From a bacterium (GTDB lineage: Bacteria; Eremiobacterota; Eremiobacteria; Baltobacterales; Baltobacteraceae): a DNA stretch of 10,625 nucleotides. The translations under genes and the position numbers were made by a program. Below, one piece after another: positions 1 through 7,177 of this stretch. The notes below the pieces were generated by a model. It was not told the origin of the DNA, ran no database searches, and saw only the letters and a list, made by a program, of their open reading frames with translations. Numbering within the stretch: the first letter of the stretch is position 1; each line of letters begins with the position of its first letter. The stretch covers positions 1 to 10,625 of the forward strand of contig JAJYHP010000047.1 in assembly GCA_021784715.1 (NCBI GenBank). Direction: 5' to 3'.

Positions 1-56
1 GGGCCGAGCCGAAACGCAATCGGCGAAATGTTCGGATAAACAAACCAGTGTTGCAT
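1..56 (-). CDS. lgt: Prolipoprotein diacylglyceryl transferase, N-terminal fragment
   Basis: This gene is truncated by the left window edge; only the first 18 codons are visible. The ATG is at 56-54 and the peptide reads MQHWFVYPNISPIAFRLG. The sequence PNISPIAFRLGP is the characteristic Lgt opening (compare the family pattern of a short lead, then P-I-x-F-x-x-G-P before the first membrane helix). A good ribosome binding site, AGAAGGA, lies 4 nt upstream on the minus strand (61-67). In the family, Lgt transfers diacylglycerol from phosphatidylglycerol to the lipobox cysteine of prolipoproteins in the cytoplasmic membrane, the step before LspA cleavage. The neighbour on the other strand carries lspA, which supports the call. 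The identification rests on a short peptide, so the rest of the gene is needed for proof; the start codon itself looks secure. Confidence 0.8.
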   Translation of the reverse strand, partial: MQHWFVYPNISPIAFRLG

Positions 57-121
57 GTAGTCCTTCTGCGGCGGTGCCTCTACAGGCCCGCGCGAGCCGC
101 CGTCGTACAATAGGGGCGTAC
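57..121. promoter_or_regulatory. Divergent lgt / ccdA intergenic region
   Basis: A 65-bp spacer between two divergent starts must hold the promoter of the ccdA operon and probably that of lgt. On the plus strand a TACAAT hexamer (106-111) resembles a sigma-70 -10 box, and AGGGG (112-116) resembles a Shine-Dalgarno sequence 5 nt before the GTG at 122. Both cannot work together: if TACAAT is the -10, transcription starts near 118 and the AGGGG is not in the mRNA, giving an almost leaderless transcript. No convincing -35 box is visible 16-18 bp upstream. On the minus strand only the lgt ribosome binding site is clear; I see no strong -10 for lgt. Confidence 0.35.
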
Positions 122-859
122 GTGAACACGACTGCGCATATCAGCGTCGGCCTCGCGTTCCTCGCGGGCTTCGTTTCCTTCGTCTCGCCATGCGTCCTCC
201 CGCTGGTGCCGGCCTATCTTTCCTTTTTGACCGGGGCGAGTCTCGAGGAGCTCCGTGGCAAGGAGGCCTCCCCTGCACTGCGCGCCCGAGCGATGACGCA
301 CGCGCTCGCGTTCATCCTCGGCTTCACCCTCGTCTTCACCCTCTTGGGGATCTCGGCGAGCGCGCTCGGCGGGGCACTCGCCGAGAACCGCGTGCTCGTC
401 GCCGAGATCGGCGGGGCGGTAGTGGTGGTGCTCGGGCTGCACATGATGGGGCTGCTTCGCATTCCGCTGCTGATGATGGATACGCGCGCGCACGTTGCCG
501 GGAGTCGACCGCGCTCGCACCTGACCTCGTTTATCGTCGGCGTCGCCTTCGCGGCGGGCTGGTCGCCCTGTATCGGGCCGATTCTCGCAGGCATTCTCGC
601 ACTTGCGTCGCAGCAGCAGACTCTCCAAGCGGCATGGCTGCTCGTGGTCTACTCCGCGGGACTCGCGGTACCGTTCTTCGCGACCGCGGTCGCGATCGGG
701 TTGGTCCTTCCGCTCCTCGATCGCATCAAGCGCTTTATCCCCGCGATCGAATTCACGGCGGGCGCCTTCTTGGTCCTCGTCGGCCTCGTTTTGGTCAACG
801 ACGCTTTCCTCACTATCGCCGGAGTATTTTATCAGTTTGTCCCAGCACCAAAAATCTAG
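122..859 (+). CDS. ccdA: CcdA-type cytochrome c biogenesis / thiol-disulfide transport protein
   Basis: This is a 245-residue polytopic membrane protein of the CcdA/DsbD-beta family, which carries electrons from cytoplasmic thioredoxin across the membrane to extracytoplasmic thiol partners, for example for haem attachment to apocytochrome c. The two redox cysteines are in place: C24 in FVSPCVLPLVPAYLSF and C150 in GWSPCIGP, in the two symmetry-related helices. About six hydrophobic segments are visible and there is no fused thioredoxin domain, so this is the short CcdA form. I chose the GTG at 122 rather than the upstream GTG at 74 because the family begins a few residues before the first helix, whereas the extra 16 codons encode an Arg-rich leader. 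It is the first gene of the ccdA-lspA-rluD-tgt operon and its end overlaps lspA by 23 nt. No thioredoxin-like partner is present in the window. The family call is firm; the specific electron acceptor is unknown. Confidence 0.9.
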   Translation: MNTTAHISVGLAFLAGFVSFVSPCVLPLVPAYLSFLTGASLEELRGKEASPALRARAMTHALAFILGFTLVFTLLGISASALGGALAENRVLVAEIGGAVVVVLGLHMMGLLRIPLLMMDTRAHVAGSRPRSHLTSFIVGVAFAAGWSPCIGPILAGILALASQQQTLQAAWLLVVYSAGLAVPFFATAVAIGLVLPLLDRIKRFIPAIEFTAGAFLVLVGLVLVNDAFLTIAGVFYQFVPAPKI

Positions 860-1319
860 CGCCGCCGCGCTCGCCATCTCGGCGATCGCGCTGCTCGCTT
901 TCGCGCTCGACCAATACACGAAGCACCTCGTGCAAACCACGCTGCTGCCGAACGAAAGCATGGTCGCGATTCCGCGAGTTTTGCGTTGGACCTACGAGCG
1001 CAACTATCACGGCGCCTTCGGCCTCTTCGGCAGCAACGCCGCGTTGCTCATCGGGATGGCGGTGGTCGTGCTCGTGTTTTTCTGGATCAGTTTCCGCGAG
1101 GCCGCGACGCAGTCGCGCCTCGTTCGACTGGCATTCGGTTTGATCGTCGGCGGGGCGATCGGGAATATCGTCGACCGCATTCACTTCGGGTACGTCGTCG
1201 ATTTCATCGATTTCTTCCGCATCTGGCCGAATATTTTCAACGTCGGAGATTCATGCGTGACCGTCGGCGTCGTGCTGCTCCTGCTATCGAGTCTCCTTGC
1301 GTCACGTCGTCGCACCTGA
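837..1319 (+). CDS. lspA: Lipoprotein signal peptidase (signal peptidase II)
   Basis: This 160-residue membrane aspartyl protease removes signal peptides from diacylglyceryl-modified prolipoproteins. Family motifs appear in order: DQYTK (residues 25-29) at the end of helix 1, the N-x-x-GAFGLF block (56-64), GGAIGNIVDR (105-114), VVDFIDF (120-126) and FNVGDS (134-139). By comparison with characterised LspA proteins, the catalytic pair should be D122 (VVD) and D138 (FNVGD). Most relatives have FNxAD; here it is GD. No ATG or GTG lies before helix 1, so the start is most likely the TTG at 837, inside the 3' end of ccdA and overlapping it by 23 nt. A GGAG lies at 821-824, 12 nt upstream, which is a long spacing, so translation may depend on reinitiation after ccdA. 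Length agrees with the family (about 160). Function is secure; the exact start is less so. Confidence 0.92.
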   Translation: MSQHQKSSAAALAISAIALLAFALDQYTKHLVQTTLLPNESMVAIPRVLRWTYERNYHGAFGLFGSNAALLIGMAVVVLVFFWISFREAATQSRLVRLAFGLIVGGAIGNIVDRIHFGYVVDFIDFFRIWPNIFNVGDSCVTVGVVLLLLSSLLASRRRT

Positions 1320-2196
1320 AGAGGCGGGCCTTCGCCTCGATGTAACCGTCGCGCGGCACGCCGCCGCGCCGCGCTCGCGGGTCGCCGAAGCGATCCGTCT
1401 CGGTAACGTGCTGGTAAACGGCGACGTCGCGCGTGCGAGCCGCCCGCTCGTCGAAGGCGACGTACTCGAATACGAACTCGCCGATCCCGAACCGCTCGTT
1501 GCGAAGCCCGAACGCATCGATCTCGCAATCGTTTACGAAGATGAAGATCTGCTCGTCGTCGACAAGCCCGCCGGAATGGTCACGCATCCCGCGCACGGGA
1601 CGCGCAGCGGCACGCTCGTCAATGCGTTGCTCGGCTATCTCGGCACGCTGCCGGGCGATGCGTTACGCCCGGGCTTGGTCCACCGTCTCGACCGCGATAC
1701 CTCGGGCCTGCTCGTCGTTGCCAAGACGCCCGAGGCGCTCTCCGGGCTCGGTATCGCCATGAAGGCGCGAAAAATATCGCGCGAGTATCTCGGCTTGGTG
1801 CACGGCATTCCCGAATTCGATCGCGGAACGCTCGACGGGCCGATCGGCCGGGAACCGCACAATCGACTCAAATACATCGTCACGCGCGAGGGGCGCCGTG
1901 CGGTGACGCATTACGAAGTCGTCGAACGATTCGCACGGCACACCGAACTGCGCTTTCGTCTCGAAACCGGGCGCACGCACCAAATTCGCGTGCACTGCGC
2001 GGCGATGCATCACCCGATCTATAACGATCCGGTCTACGGGCGCAGCGTTCCCGGCTCGCCGCTGCCCGGGCAGGCGTTGCACGCGTGGCGGCTCGCCTTC
2101 ACGCATCCGAGCACCCGCGTCGAACTCGGCTTCGAGAGCGCGCCGCCCCCGGCGTACGCTCGCGTCCGTGCGGTCCTCGCCGCGCACGAACGGTGA
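1297..2196 (+). CDS. rluD: RluA-family 23S rRNA pseudouridine synthase (RluD-like)
   Basis: This 299-residue protein isomerises specific uridines to pseudouridine in RNA, most likely large-subunit rRNA. An N-terminal S4 RNA-binding domain spans roughly residues 5-65 (AGLRLD at 10-15, SRVAEAIRLGNVLVNG at 27-42). The catalytic domain follows, with VVDKPAGMVTHP (87-98) and the signature HRLDRDTSG (129-137), whose D132 is the catalytic aspartate; LETGRTHQIRVH (227-238) is the third family block. It starts at the TTG at 1297, the only usable initiator before the S4 domain, overlapping lspA by 23 nt. Adjacency of lspA and an rluD-type gene is common in bacteria (for example lspA-ylyB in Bacillus), which supports the start and the call. 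RluA, RluC and RluD paralogues share these motifs, so the target sites (RluD: 23S helix 69) are inferred from the S4 domain and the neighbourhood. Confidence 0.9.
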   Translation: MRHVVAPEEAGLRLDVTVARHAAAPRSRVAEAIRLGNVLVNGDVARASRPLVEGDVLEYELADPEPLVAKPERIDLAIVYEDEDLLVVDKPAGMVTHPAHGTRSGTLVNALLGYLGTLPGDALRPGLVHRLDRDTSGLLVVAKTPEALSGLGIAMKARKISREYLGLVHGIPEFDRGTLDGPIGREPHNRLKYIVTREGRRAVTHYEVVERFARHTELRFRLETGRTHQIRVHCAAMHHPIYNDPVYGRSVPGSPLPGQALHAWRLAFTHPSTRVELGFESAPPPAYARVRAVLAAHER

Positions 2197-3299
2197 GCGC
2201 GTTCGAGCTCCTCGCGCGATCCGGGAGCGCTCGCCGCGGACGGCTCGCGCTCGCGCACGGCAGCGTCGAGACGCCGGCGTTCATGCCGGTCGGCACCGCG
2301 GCAACCGTCAAAGGGCTCGCACCGCGCGAATTGCGCGAGGCCGGCACGCAGATCGTTTTAGCGAACGCCTATCATCTGCGTTTGCGCCCCGGGCGCGACA
2401 CGATCGTCGCGGCGGGAGGGCTGCACCGTTTCATGGCCTGGGAGGCCCCGATTCTGACCGACTCGGGCGGCTTTCAAGTCTTCTCGCTGCAAGATCGACG
2501 AACGCTCGATCCCGACGGCGTCACCTTCAAATCGCACCTCGACGGCAGCATGCACCGTTTCACGCCCGAGGATACCGTCGAATTTCAGGAAGCGATCGGC
2601 GTCGATATTGCGATGCAACTCGACGTCTGCGTGAAGCTCCCCGCAAGCGATGAGGAGCTCGCGGCCGCCGTGACGATGACGACCTCCTGGGCGCGACGCG
2701 GCGCCGCCGCGCGGCGATCGGAGCGCACGCAACTCTTCGCGATCGTGCAGGGTGGGCTCGACGAACGATTGCGCGAGCGGAGCGCGCGCGAACTCGTCGC
2801 GCTCGATCTCCCGGGCTATGCGATCGGCGGGCTCTCGGTCGGCGAGACGCGAGAAGAGATGGAACGCATGGCGCGCTTCACCGCCGATCTCTTGCCGGTC
2901 GAAAAACCTCGCTACATCATGGGTATCGGAACGGTCGCCGATATCGCCGTCGCGGTCGACTGCGGCATCGACATGTTCGATTGCGTCTATCCGACGCGTT
3001 GCGGGCGGAACGCGCGCGCGATGACGCGCACCGGTGAGTTCAATATTCGCAACGCCGCATACGTGCGCGATTTCACGCCGATCGATCCGGCGTGCGGGTG
3101 TGCCGTCTGCGCCACCTACACGCGCGCGTACCTCTGCCATCTCTTCCGCGCCGGCGAGATGCTCGGCCCGCAGTTACTCTCGTACCATAACGTCGCGTTG
3201 TTGCACGCGCTGATGGCCGAGGCGCGGAGCGCGATCGAGCGCGGCACCTGGAATGCCTGGCGCGATGCGCTCTTCGCAGGGCTTACGCGAGCGTGCTAA
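2193..3299 (+). CDS. tgt: tRNA-guanine transglycosylase (queuosine insertion)
   Basis: This 368-residue enzyme swaps guanine-34 of GUN-anticodon tRNAs for the queuosine precursor preQ1. Key elements: TDSGGFQVFSL (89-99) with the general acid/base D90, LDVC (143-146), GGLSVGE (212-218), MGIGT (243-247) and MFDCVYPTR (261-269) with nucleophile D263. The zinc site has C301, C303, C306 and H332, with the same ligand spacing as the Zymomonas enzyme. C146 and V216 match Zymomonas C158 and V233, the residues associated with preQ1 rather than queuine use, so this is the usual bacterial type. The start is the GTG at 2193, which overlaps the rluD stop (GTGA, 4 nt) and gives the standard N-terminus; more upstream starts would run through rluD. 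It is the last gene of the plus-strand operon. Its stop (3297-3299) lies inside the 3' end of ileS, a 17-nt tail-to-tail overlap with no room for a terminator between them. Confidence 0.95.
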   Translation: MSAFELLARSGSARRGRLALAHGSVETPAFMPVGTAATVKGLAPRELREAGTQIVLANAYHLRLRPGRDTIVAAGGLHRFMAWEAPILTDSGGFQVFSLQDRRTLDPDGVTFKSHLDGSMHRFTPEDTVEFQEAIGVDIAMQLDVCVKLPASDEELAAAVTMTTSWARRGAAARRSERTQLFAIVQGGLDERLRERSARELVALDLPGYAIGGLSVGETREEMERMARFTADLLPVEKPRYIMGIGTVADIAVAVDCGIDMFDCVYPTRCGRNARAMTRTGEFNIRNAAYVRDFTPIDPACGCAVCATYTRAYLCHLFRAGEMLGPQLLSYHNVALLHALMAEARSAIERGTWNAWRDALFAGLTRAC

Positions 3300-6054
3300 C
3301 CGCCCGCTCGCAGTCGTCGCAGATCGCTCCGCGCGCGTCGCCCTCGCGCAGTTCCCGGTATTTCCAGCAGCGCGAACACTTCGCCCCGTCGGCACCTCCG
3401 ATCGTCATGCGGGGCTCCTCCGCGGCGGGATCGCGATGCAACCGCACCTCCGAAACGATCAGCGCTTCGCGCAACGTGTCGCCGAGCGCGGAGAGCGCGT
3501 CGAACGCCTCGCCGCCGGCGTACAGATCGAGCGCAATCTCGAAATCGCGCGGCGATGTCGAAGCGGCGACCTGCGCGCGCAGGGCGCGCAATCGTTCCCA
3601 GAGGGCGAGGTCGGCGGCGCTCGAGACGCGGTGTTCGTCGGAGAAACGCAACGCGAAGACGCTCTCGCGATCCCCACGCAACGCCTCGGGTAAGGATTGC
3701 CACGCCTCCTCGGCGGTAAACGGCAGCAACGGAGCGAGCGCGATGAGGAAGCCGCGCAACAGATAGAAGAGCGCCGACTGCGCGCTGCGCCGCCGAACGC
3801 CGTCGCAGCGACCGGAGTAGAGCGGGTCCTTCCAGGCATCGAACGCGAGCCCGGACATCTCGCTCTCGAAGGCGACGATCGCTAAATAGGCATCGTGAAT
3901 GCCGAAGGTGGCGTAGCGCTCGCGGACGTCGGTAACGAAGGCGTCGGTGACGCGACAGGCGAGCCGATCGAGCGGCAGCATCGCCTCGGGAGCGAGCATC
4001 GTTTCGGGGGTAAGGTCGGCGATGTTTCCAAGCACGAAGCGAATGCGGTTGCGAATGTTGCGGTACACGCGCGCGACCTGTTCGACGACGTTGGGGCCGA
4101 AGCGCACGTCGTCGACGAATTCCACCGATGCCGCCCAGAGGCGAAGCACGTCGGCGCCGAAGGTCGCCATCGCGTCGCGCGCATCGATGCCGGTGCCGCG
4201 CGATTTGCTCATCGGGCGCCCCTGCTCGTCGTTCACCCAACCATTCTTCACCACGCAACGATAGGGCGCGCGCCCTTCGAGCGCGACGGCGGTAACGATC
4301 GAACTACGGAACCAGCCGCGATACTGGTCGCCGCCCTCCAAGACGAGATCGCTCGGCCAAGGAAGCGTCGCATCGTGGCCGAGGACCGCGAGGTGGGTCA
4401 CGCCGGATTCGAACCAGATATCGACGATGTTGCGTTCTTTCTCAAACGCGGTCGAGCCGCAGCGAGCGCAACGGAATCCCTCCGGCACAAAGCGCTCGAC
4501 GGGTTCGGACCACCACGCATCGGCGCCGACCTCGCGAAAGCGCGCCGCCGCAATTCGCGCGACGCGCGGATCGAGCAGCGATTCGTTGCAGCCCTTACAG
4601 ACGAGCGCCGGAATCGGCGTGCCCCACGTCCGCTGGCGCGAGATGCACCATTCTGGGTGATTTTCGAGCATCTGCACCAGGCGCGCCCGTCCCCATTCGG
4701 GTTCGTAGTCGACGCCCTGCGCGGCTTCGACCGCGCGCGCGCGCAGCCGGTTCTGATCCATCGCAATGAACCACTGCGCGGTCGCGCGGAAGATCACCGG
4801 TTGGTGGCAGCGCCAGCAATGCGGGTAGCTGTGCGTGTAGCTTTCGAAGCGCCAGAGCGCGCCGCTCTCGCGAAGGTCGGCGACGATGCGATCGTTCGCT
4901 TCGAAGACCTGCAGCCCGGTATAGGGAGCGGCCTCGGCGGTGAAATGCCCCGATGCGTCGACCGGATTGAGAATCGGCAGGTCGTATTTCACGCCGGTTG
5001 CGAAATCGTCGGCGCCGTGCCCGGGAGCGGTATGGACCGCACCGGTTCCGGTTTCGAGATCGACGTACTCGGCGAGCACGATCGTCGAATCGCGCTCCGC
5101 AAACGGGTGGCGTACGCGCGCGCCGTCGAGGGCGTTTCCGGAGGCCGACGCGAGCAAGCGCGCCCCGGCGAACGCATCGCCGAGCGCCTGCTCCGCGAGC
5201 GCCTCGGCGACGATCAAGAGTTCATCGCCGACGCGATAGATGCCGTAGGTCGCATCGGCGCGCAGCGCGATCGCGACGTTCGCGGGCAGCGTCCACGGCG
5301 TCGTCGTCCAGATCAAAAACGAGAGCGGCGTGCGCTCGCCATCGGCGTATCCAAAGCGGGAGAGCAGATCGGCGCGTCCCGTCTCGTCGGCGCGGAAACG
5401 TACGTAGATCGAGGGCGAGACTTTGTTTTCGTATTCGATCTCGGCCTCGGCGAGTGCGGTCTCGTCGTGAATGCACCAGAGCGTCGCGCGCAGCCCACGA
5501 TAGAGTTGCTCGCGTTCGGCGAGCGTCGCCAACGCTTCGACGATCGTCGCTTCGAACGAGGCATCGACGGTGCGGTAGGGGCGATCGAATTCGGCGAAGA
5601 CGCCCATGCGCTCGCGCGTCGAGCGCTGCCGGTCGAGCCAATAGAGCGCGCGCTCCTTGCACTTCGCGCGCAGTTCCAACGGATCGATCTCGTGAAAATC
5701 TTTGACGCCGAGATGTTTGAGCGTCTCGAGTTCGATGGGGAGCCCGTGCATGTCCCAGCCCGGAACGAAGCGCGCCGCGCGCCCTTCCAAGAGCGCGATC
5801 TTCACGAACATATCCTTGAGCACCATGTTGAGGAAGTGCCCCATATGCAGCTCGCCGTTTGCGTACGGCGGGCCGTCGTGCAGGACCCACGGCTTCGCGC
5901 CGGCGTTGCGCTCCAAGGCGCGTTGGTAGATGCGTTGCTCGTTCCACCATGCGACGCGCCCCGGCTCGCGCTTGGGAAGCTCCGCCTTCATTGGAAAATC
6001 GGTAACGGGGAGGTTGAGGGTGGCGCGATAATCCGCGCGCGAAGCGTCGTTCAT
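3283..6054 (-). CDS. ileS: Isoleucyl-tRNA synthetase (IleS1-like)
   Basis: This 923-residue class Ia synthetase attaches isoleucine to tRNA-Ile in the cytoplasm. The HIGH motif appears as HMGH (70-73), in a DGPPYANGELHMGH context. The editing (CP1) domain holds WTTTPWTLPAN (249-259) and HTAPGHGADDF (341-351). WCISRQRTWGTPIP (469-482) is an IleRS signature. The KMSKS loop reads PMSKS (614-618), so its first lysine is replaced by proline while the catalytic K617 remains. An anticodon-binding domain follows. There are two zinc-knuckle-like cysteine sets: C486/C489 with C529/C532, and the C-terminal C893/C896 with C912/C915. The C-terminal zinc site and length fit the mupirocin-sensitive bacterial IleS1 type rather than the longer IleS2, though drug response is only inferred. 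The ATG at 6054 gives a normal N-terminus; GAGAG sits 7 nt upstream as a weak ribosome binding site. It begins 36 nt after csaB on the same strand; no T-box leader fits in that gap. Confidence 0.97.
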   Translation of the reverse strand: MNDASRADYRATLNLPVTDFPMKAELPKREPGRVAWWNEQRIYQRALERNAGAKPWVLHDGPPYANGELHMGHFLNMVLKDMFVKIALLEGRAARFVPGWDMHGLPIELETLKHLGVKDFHEIDPLELRAKCKERALYWLDRQRSTRERMGVFAEFDRPYRTVDASFEATIVEALATLAEREQLYRGLRATLWCIHDETALAEAEIEYENKVSPSIYVRFRADETGRADLLSRFGYADGERTPLSFLIWTTTPWTLPANVAIALRADATYGIYRVGDELLIVAEALAEQALGDAFAGARLLASASGNALDGARVRHPFAERDSTIVLAEYVDLETGTGAVHTAPGHGADDFATGVKYDLPILNPVDASGHFTAEAAPYTGLQVFEANDRIVADLRESGALWRFESYTHSYPHCWRCHQPVIFRATAQWFIAMDQNRLRARAVEAAQGVDYEPEWGRARLVQMLENHPEWCISRQRTWGTPIPALVCKGCNESLLDPRVARIAAARFREVGADAWWSEPVERFVPEGFRCARCGSTAFEKERNIVDIWFESGVTHLAVLGHDATLPWPSDLVLEGGDQYRGWFRSSIVTAVALEGRAPYRCVVKNGWVNDEQGRPMSKSRGTGIDARDAMATFGADVLRLWAASVEFVDDVRFGPNVVEQVARVYRNIRNRIRFVLGNIADLTPETMLAPEAMLPLDRLACRVTDAFVTDVRERYATFGIHDAYLAIVAFESEMSGLAFDAWKDPLYSGRCDGVRRRSAQSALFYLLRGFLIALAPLLPFTAEEAWQSLPEALRGDRESVFALRFSDEHRVSSAADLALWERLRALRAQVAASTSPRDFEIALDLYAGGEAFDALSALGDTLREALIVSEVRLHRDPAAEEPRMTIGGADGAKCSRCWKYRELREGDARGAICDDCERAVSTLA

Positions 6055-6090
6055 GGGAGGGCTCTCATTCGCCCTCGGAACCGTCGGCTC

Positions 6091-7176
6091 TTACTCCTCG
6101 AGTAAATCTTGTAGGATCTCGAAATTGCGTTCGGCAGCGCTCCGGAGCGCCGCGACGGAGCCTTGCAGGTGCTCGCGAAGCGCCGCGTGCTCCGACATCA
6201 GTCGCTCCACGGCGCCGTCGATCGCGGCGTTCTCGGGCACCTCCCCGCCGGGAACCCAGAGCGGCGCGAGCGGGTACGCGAGATCTTCGCAGAGCGCGGA
6301 GACCTTCGGATCGTAGGGAATGGCGAGAAACGGCACCGCGAAGCGGGCGGCAAAGATCAGTGCGTGCAGGCGCATGCCGATCGCAACGCGAGCCGACGCG
6401 ACGATCGCCGCGCTCCGCTCGATCGAACGTTCCGGGAGAAGCATCGGCGCGCTCTCGCAGGCGCGAATGACGCGCGTCGCGACGTCGGCATCCTCCGCCC
6501 CGCCGATCGGAAGAAAGACGCCGCGCAAGCCGTGTTCGCGTGCGAGCCGGTCGACGGCGCGCGCGATTGCGGGAATCCCCGCGCGCAAGGCCTGGTGCTT
6601 GCGCACGCTCACGACGACGTAGGGTGCGGCGACCGGGTCGAGCCCTTCCTCGCGTACGTCGCGTTCGTCGGGAGCGAGATCGAGCAGAAAGACTGGGTCG
6701 GCGCCGAGTTCGACGCGCGTTGCCGGAAGGATCGATTTCAGCAATCGGGCGGAACGCGCGTCGCGCACGCTCGCGCGGTCGACGCCCGCGCAGAGCGCGC
6801 GCACCAGCAAGCGTCCCAAGCCGTCGAGCGGCCCGATCGATTGCGCGAAGATCATCGTTTTCTTTTTGCGGCGATGTGCGGCGCGAAGCAGGCCCGCATA
6901 ATAGAGCAGGCTGCGCGTACTCGTAACGTTCTGCAAGAGCCCGCCGCCGCCGGAGACGAGGCAATCGCAACGATCGATCGCCGCGCGCACCGCGCCGGCG
7001 TCGCGCCGTTGCGTGGCCGCGATGCCGAACTGCGCGCTCGTCGCTTCGGGATTTGCAGAGAGCGCTTCGATCCCGACCCCGGGCATGCGCGAGCGAATTC
7101 GGCCGACGATGACGCGCAGCAACGCTTCGTCGCCGATATTGCCGAACCCGTAATACCCGCTCAGCAACACGCGCAC
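6091..7176 (-). CDS. csaB: Polysaccharide pyruvyltransferase CsaB
   Basis: This 361-residue soluble enzyme belongs to the polysaccharide pyruvyltransferase family. CsaB transfers a pyruvate ketal from phosphoenolpyruvate to a cell-wall polysaccharide, creating the ligand that SLH domains bind. Seen here: LLSGYYGFGNIGDEALL (4-20), the CsaB N-terminal signature; LVSGGGGLLQ (73-82); FAQSIGPL (110-117); VSVRKH (189-194); and GMRLHALIFAARF (267-279), the C-terminal conserved block. The GTG at 7176 was chosen because it places this signature directly at the N-terminus as in relatives; the open frame continues 18 codons upstream but that part overlaps the preceding gene and is Arg/Ser-rich. Only one base separates the upstream stop (7178-7180) from this GTG, so translation is probably coupled. 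The combination with a DUF5693 protein recurs in other bacteria as I recall it. The substrate polymer in this organism is unknown. Confidence 0.9.
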   Translation of the reverse strand: MRVLLSGYYGFGNIGDEALLRVIVGRIRSRMPGVGIEALSANPEATSAQFGIAATQRRDAGAVRAAIDRCDCLVSGGGGLLQNVTSTRSLLYYAGLLRAAHRRKKKTMIFAQSIGPLDGLGRLLVRALCAGVDRASVRDARSARLLKSILPATRVELGADPVFLLDLAPDERDVREEGLDPVAAPYVVVSVRKHQALRAGIPAIARAVDRLAREHGLRGVFLPIGGAEDADVATRVIRACESAPMLLPERSIERSAAIVASARVAIGMRLHALIFAARFAVPFLAIPYDPKVSALCEDLAYPLAPLWVPGGEVPENAAIDGAVERLMSEHAALREHLQGSVAALRSAAERNFEILQDLLEE

Positions 7177-7177
7177 G

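Noticed and set aside
74..121. Extension of CcdA to the GTG at 74
   Set aside because: It adds an Arg-rich 16-residue leader not seen in the family and would use up most of the divergent promoter spacer; GTG 122 is better placed.
6055..6090. Possible T-box or attenuator leader before ileS
   Set aside because: The gap is only 36 nt and has no terminator/antiterminator structure.
3895..6105. A 736-codon plus-strand open frame opposite ileS
   Set aside because: It mirrors the high-GC third positions of ileS, is rich in Arg/Ala/Asp low-complexity sequence, shows no family motif, and ileS is unmistakable on the other strand.
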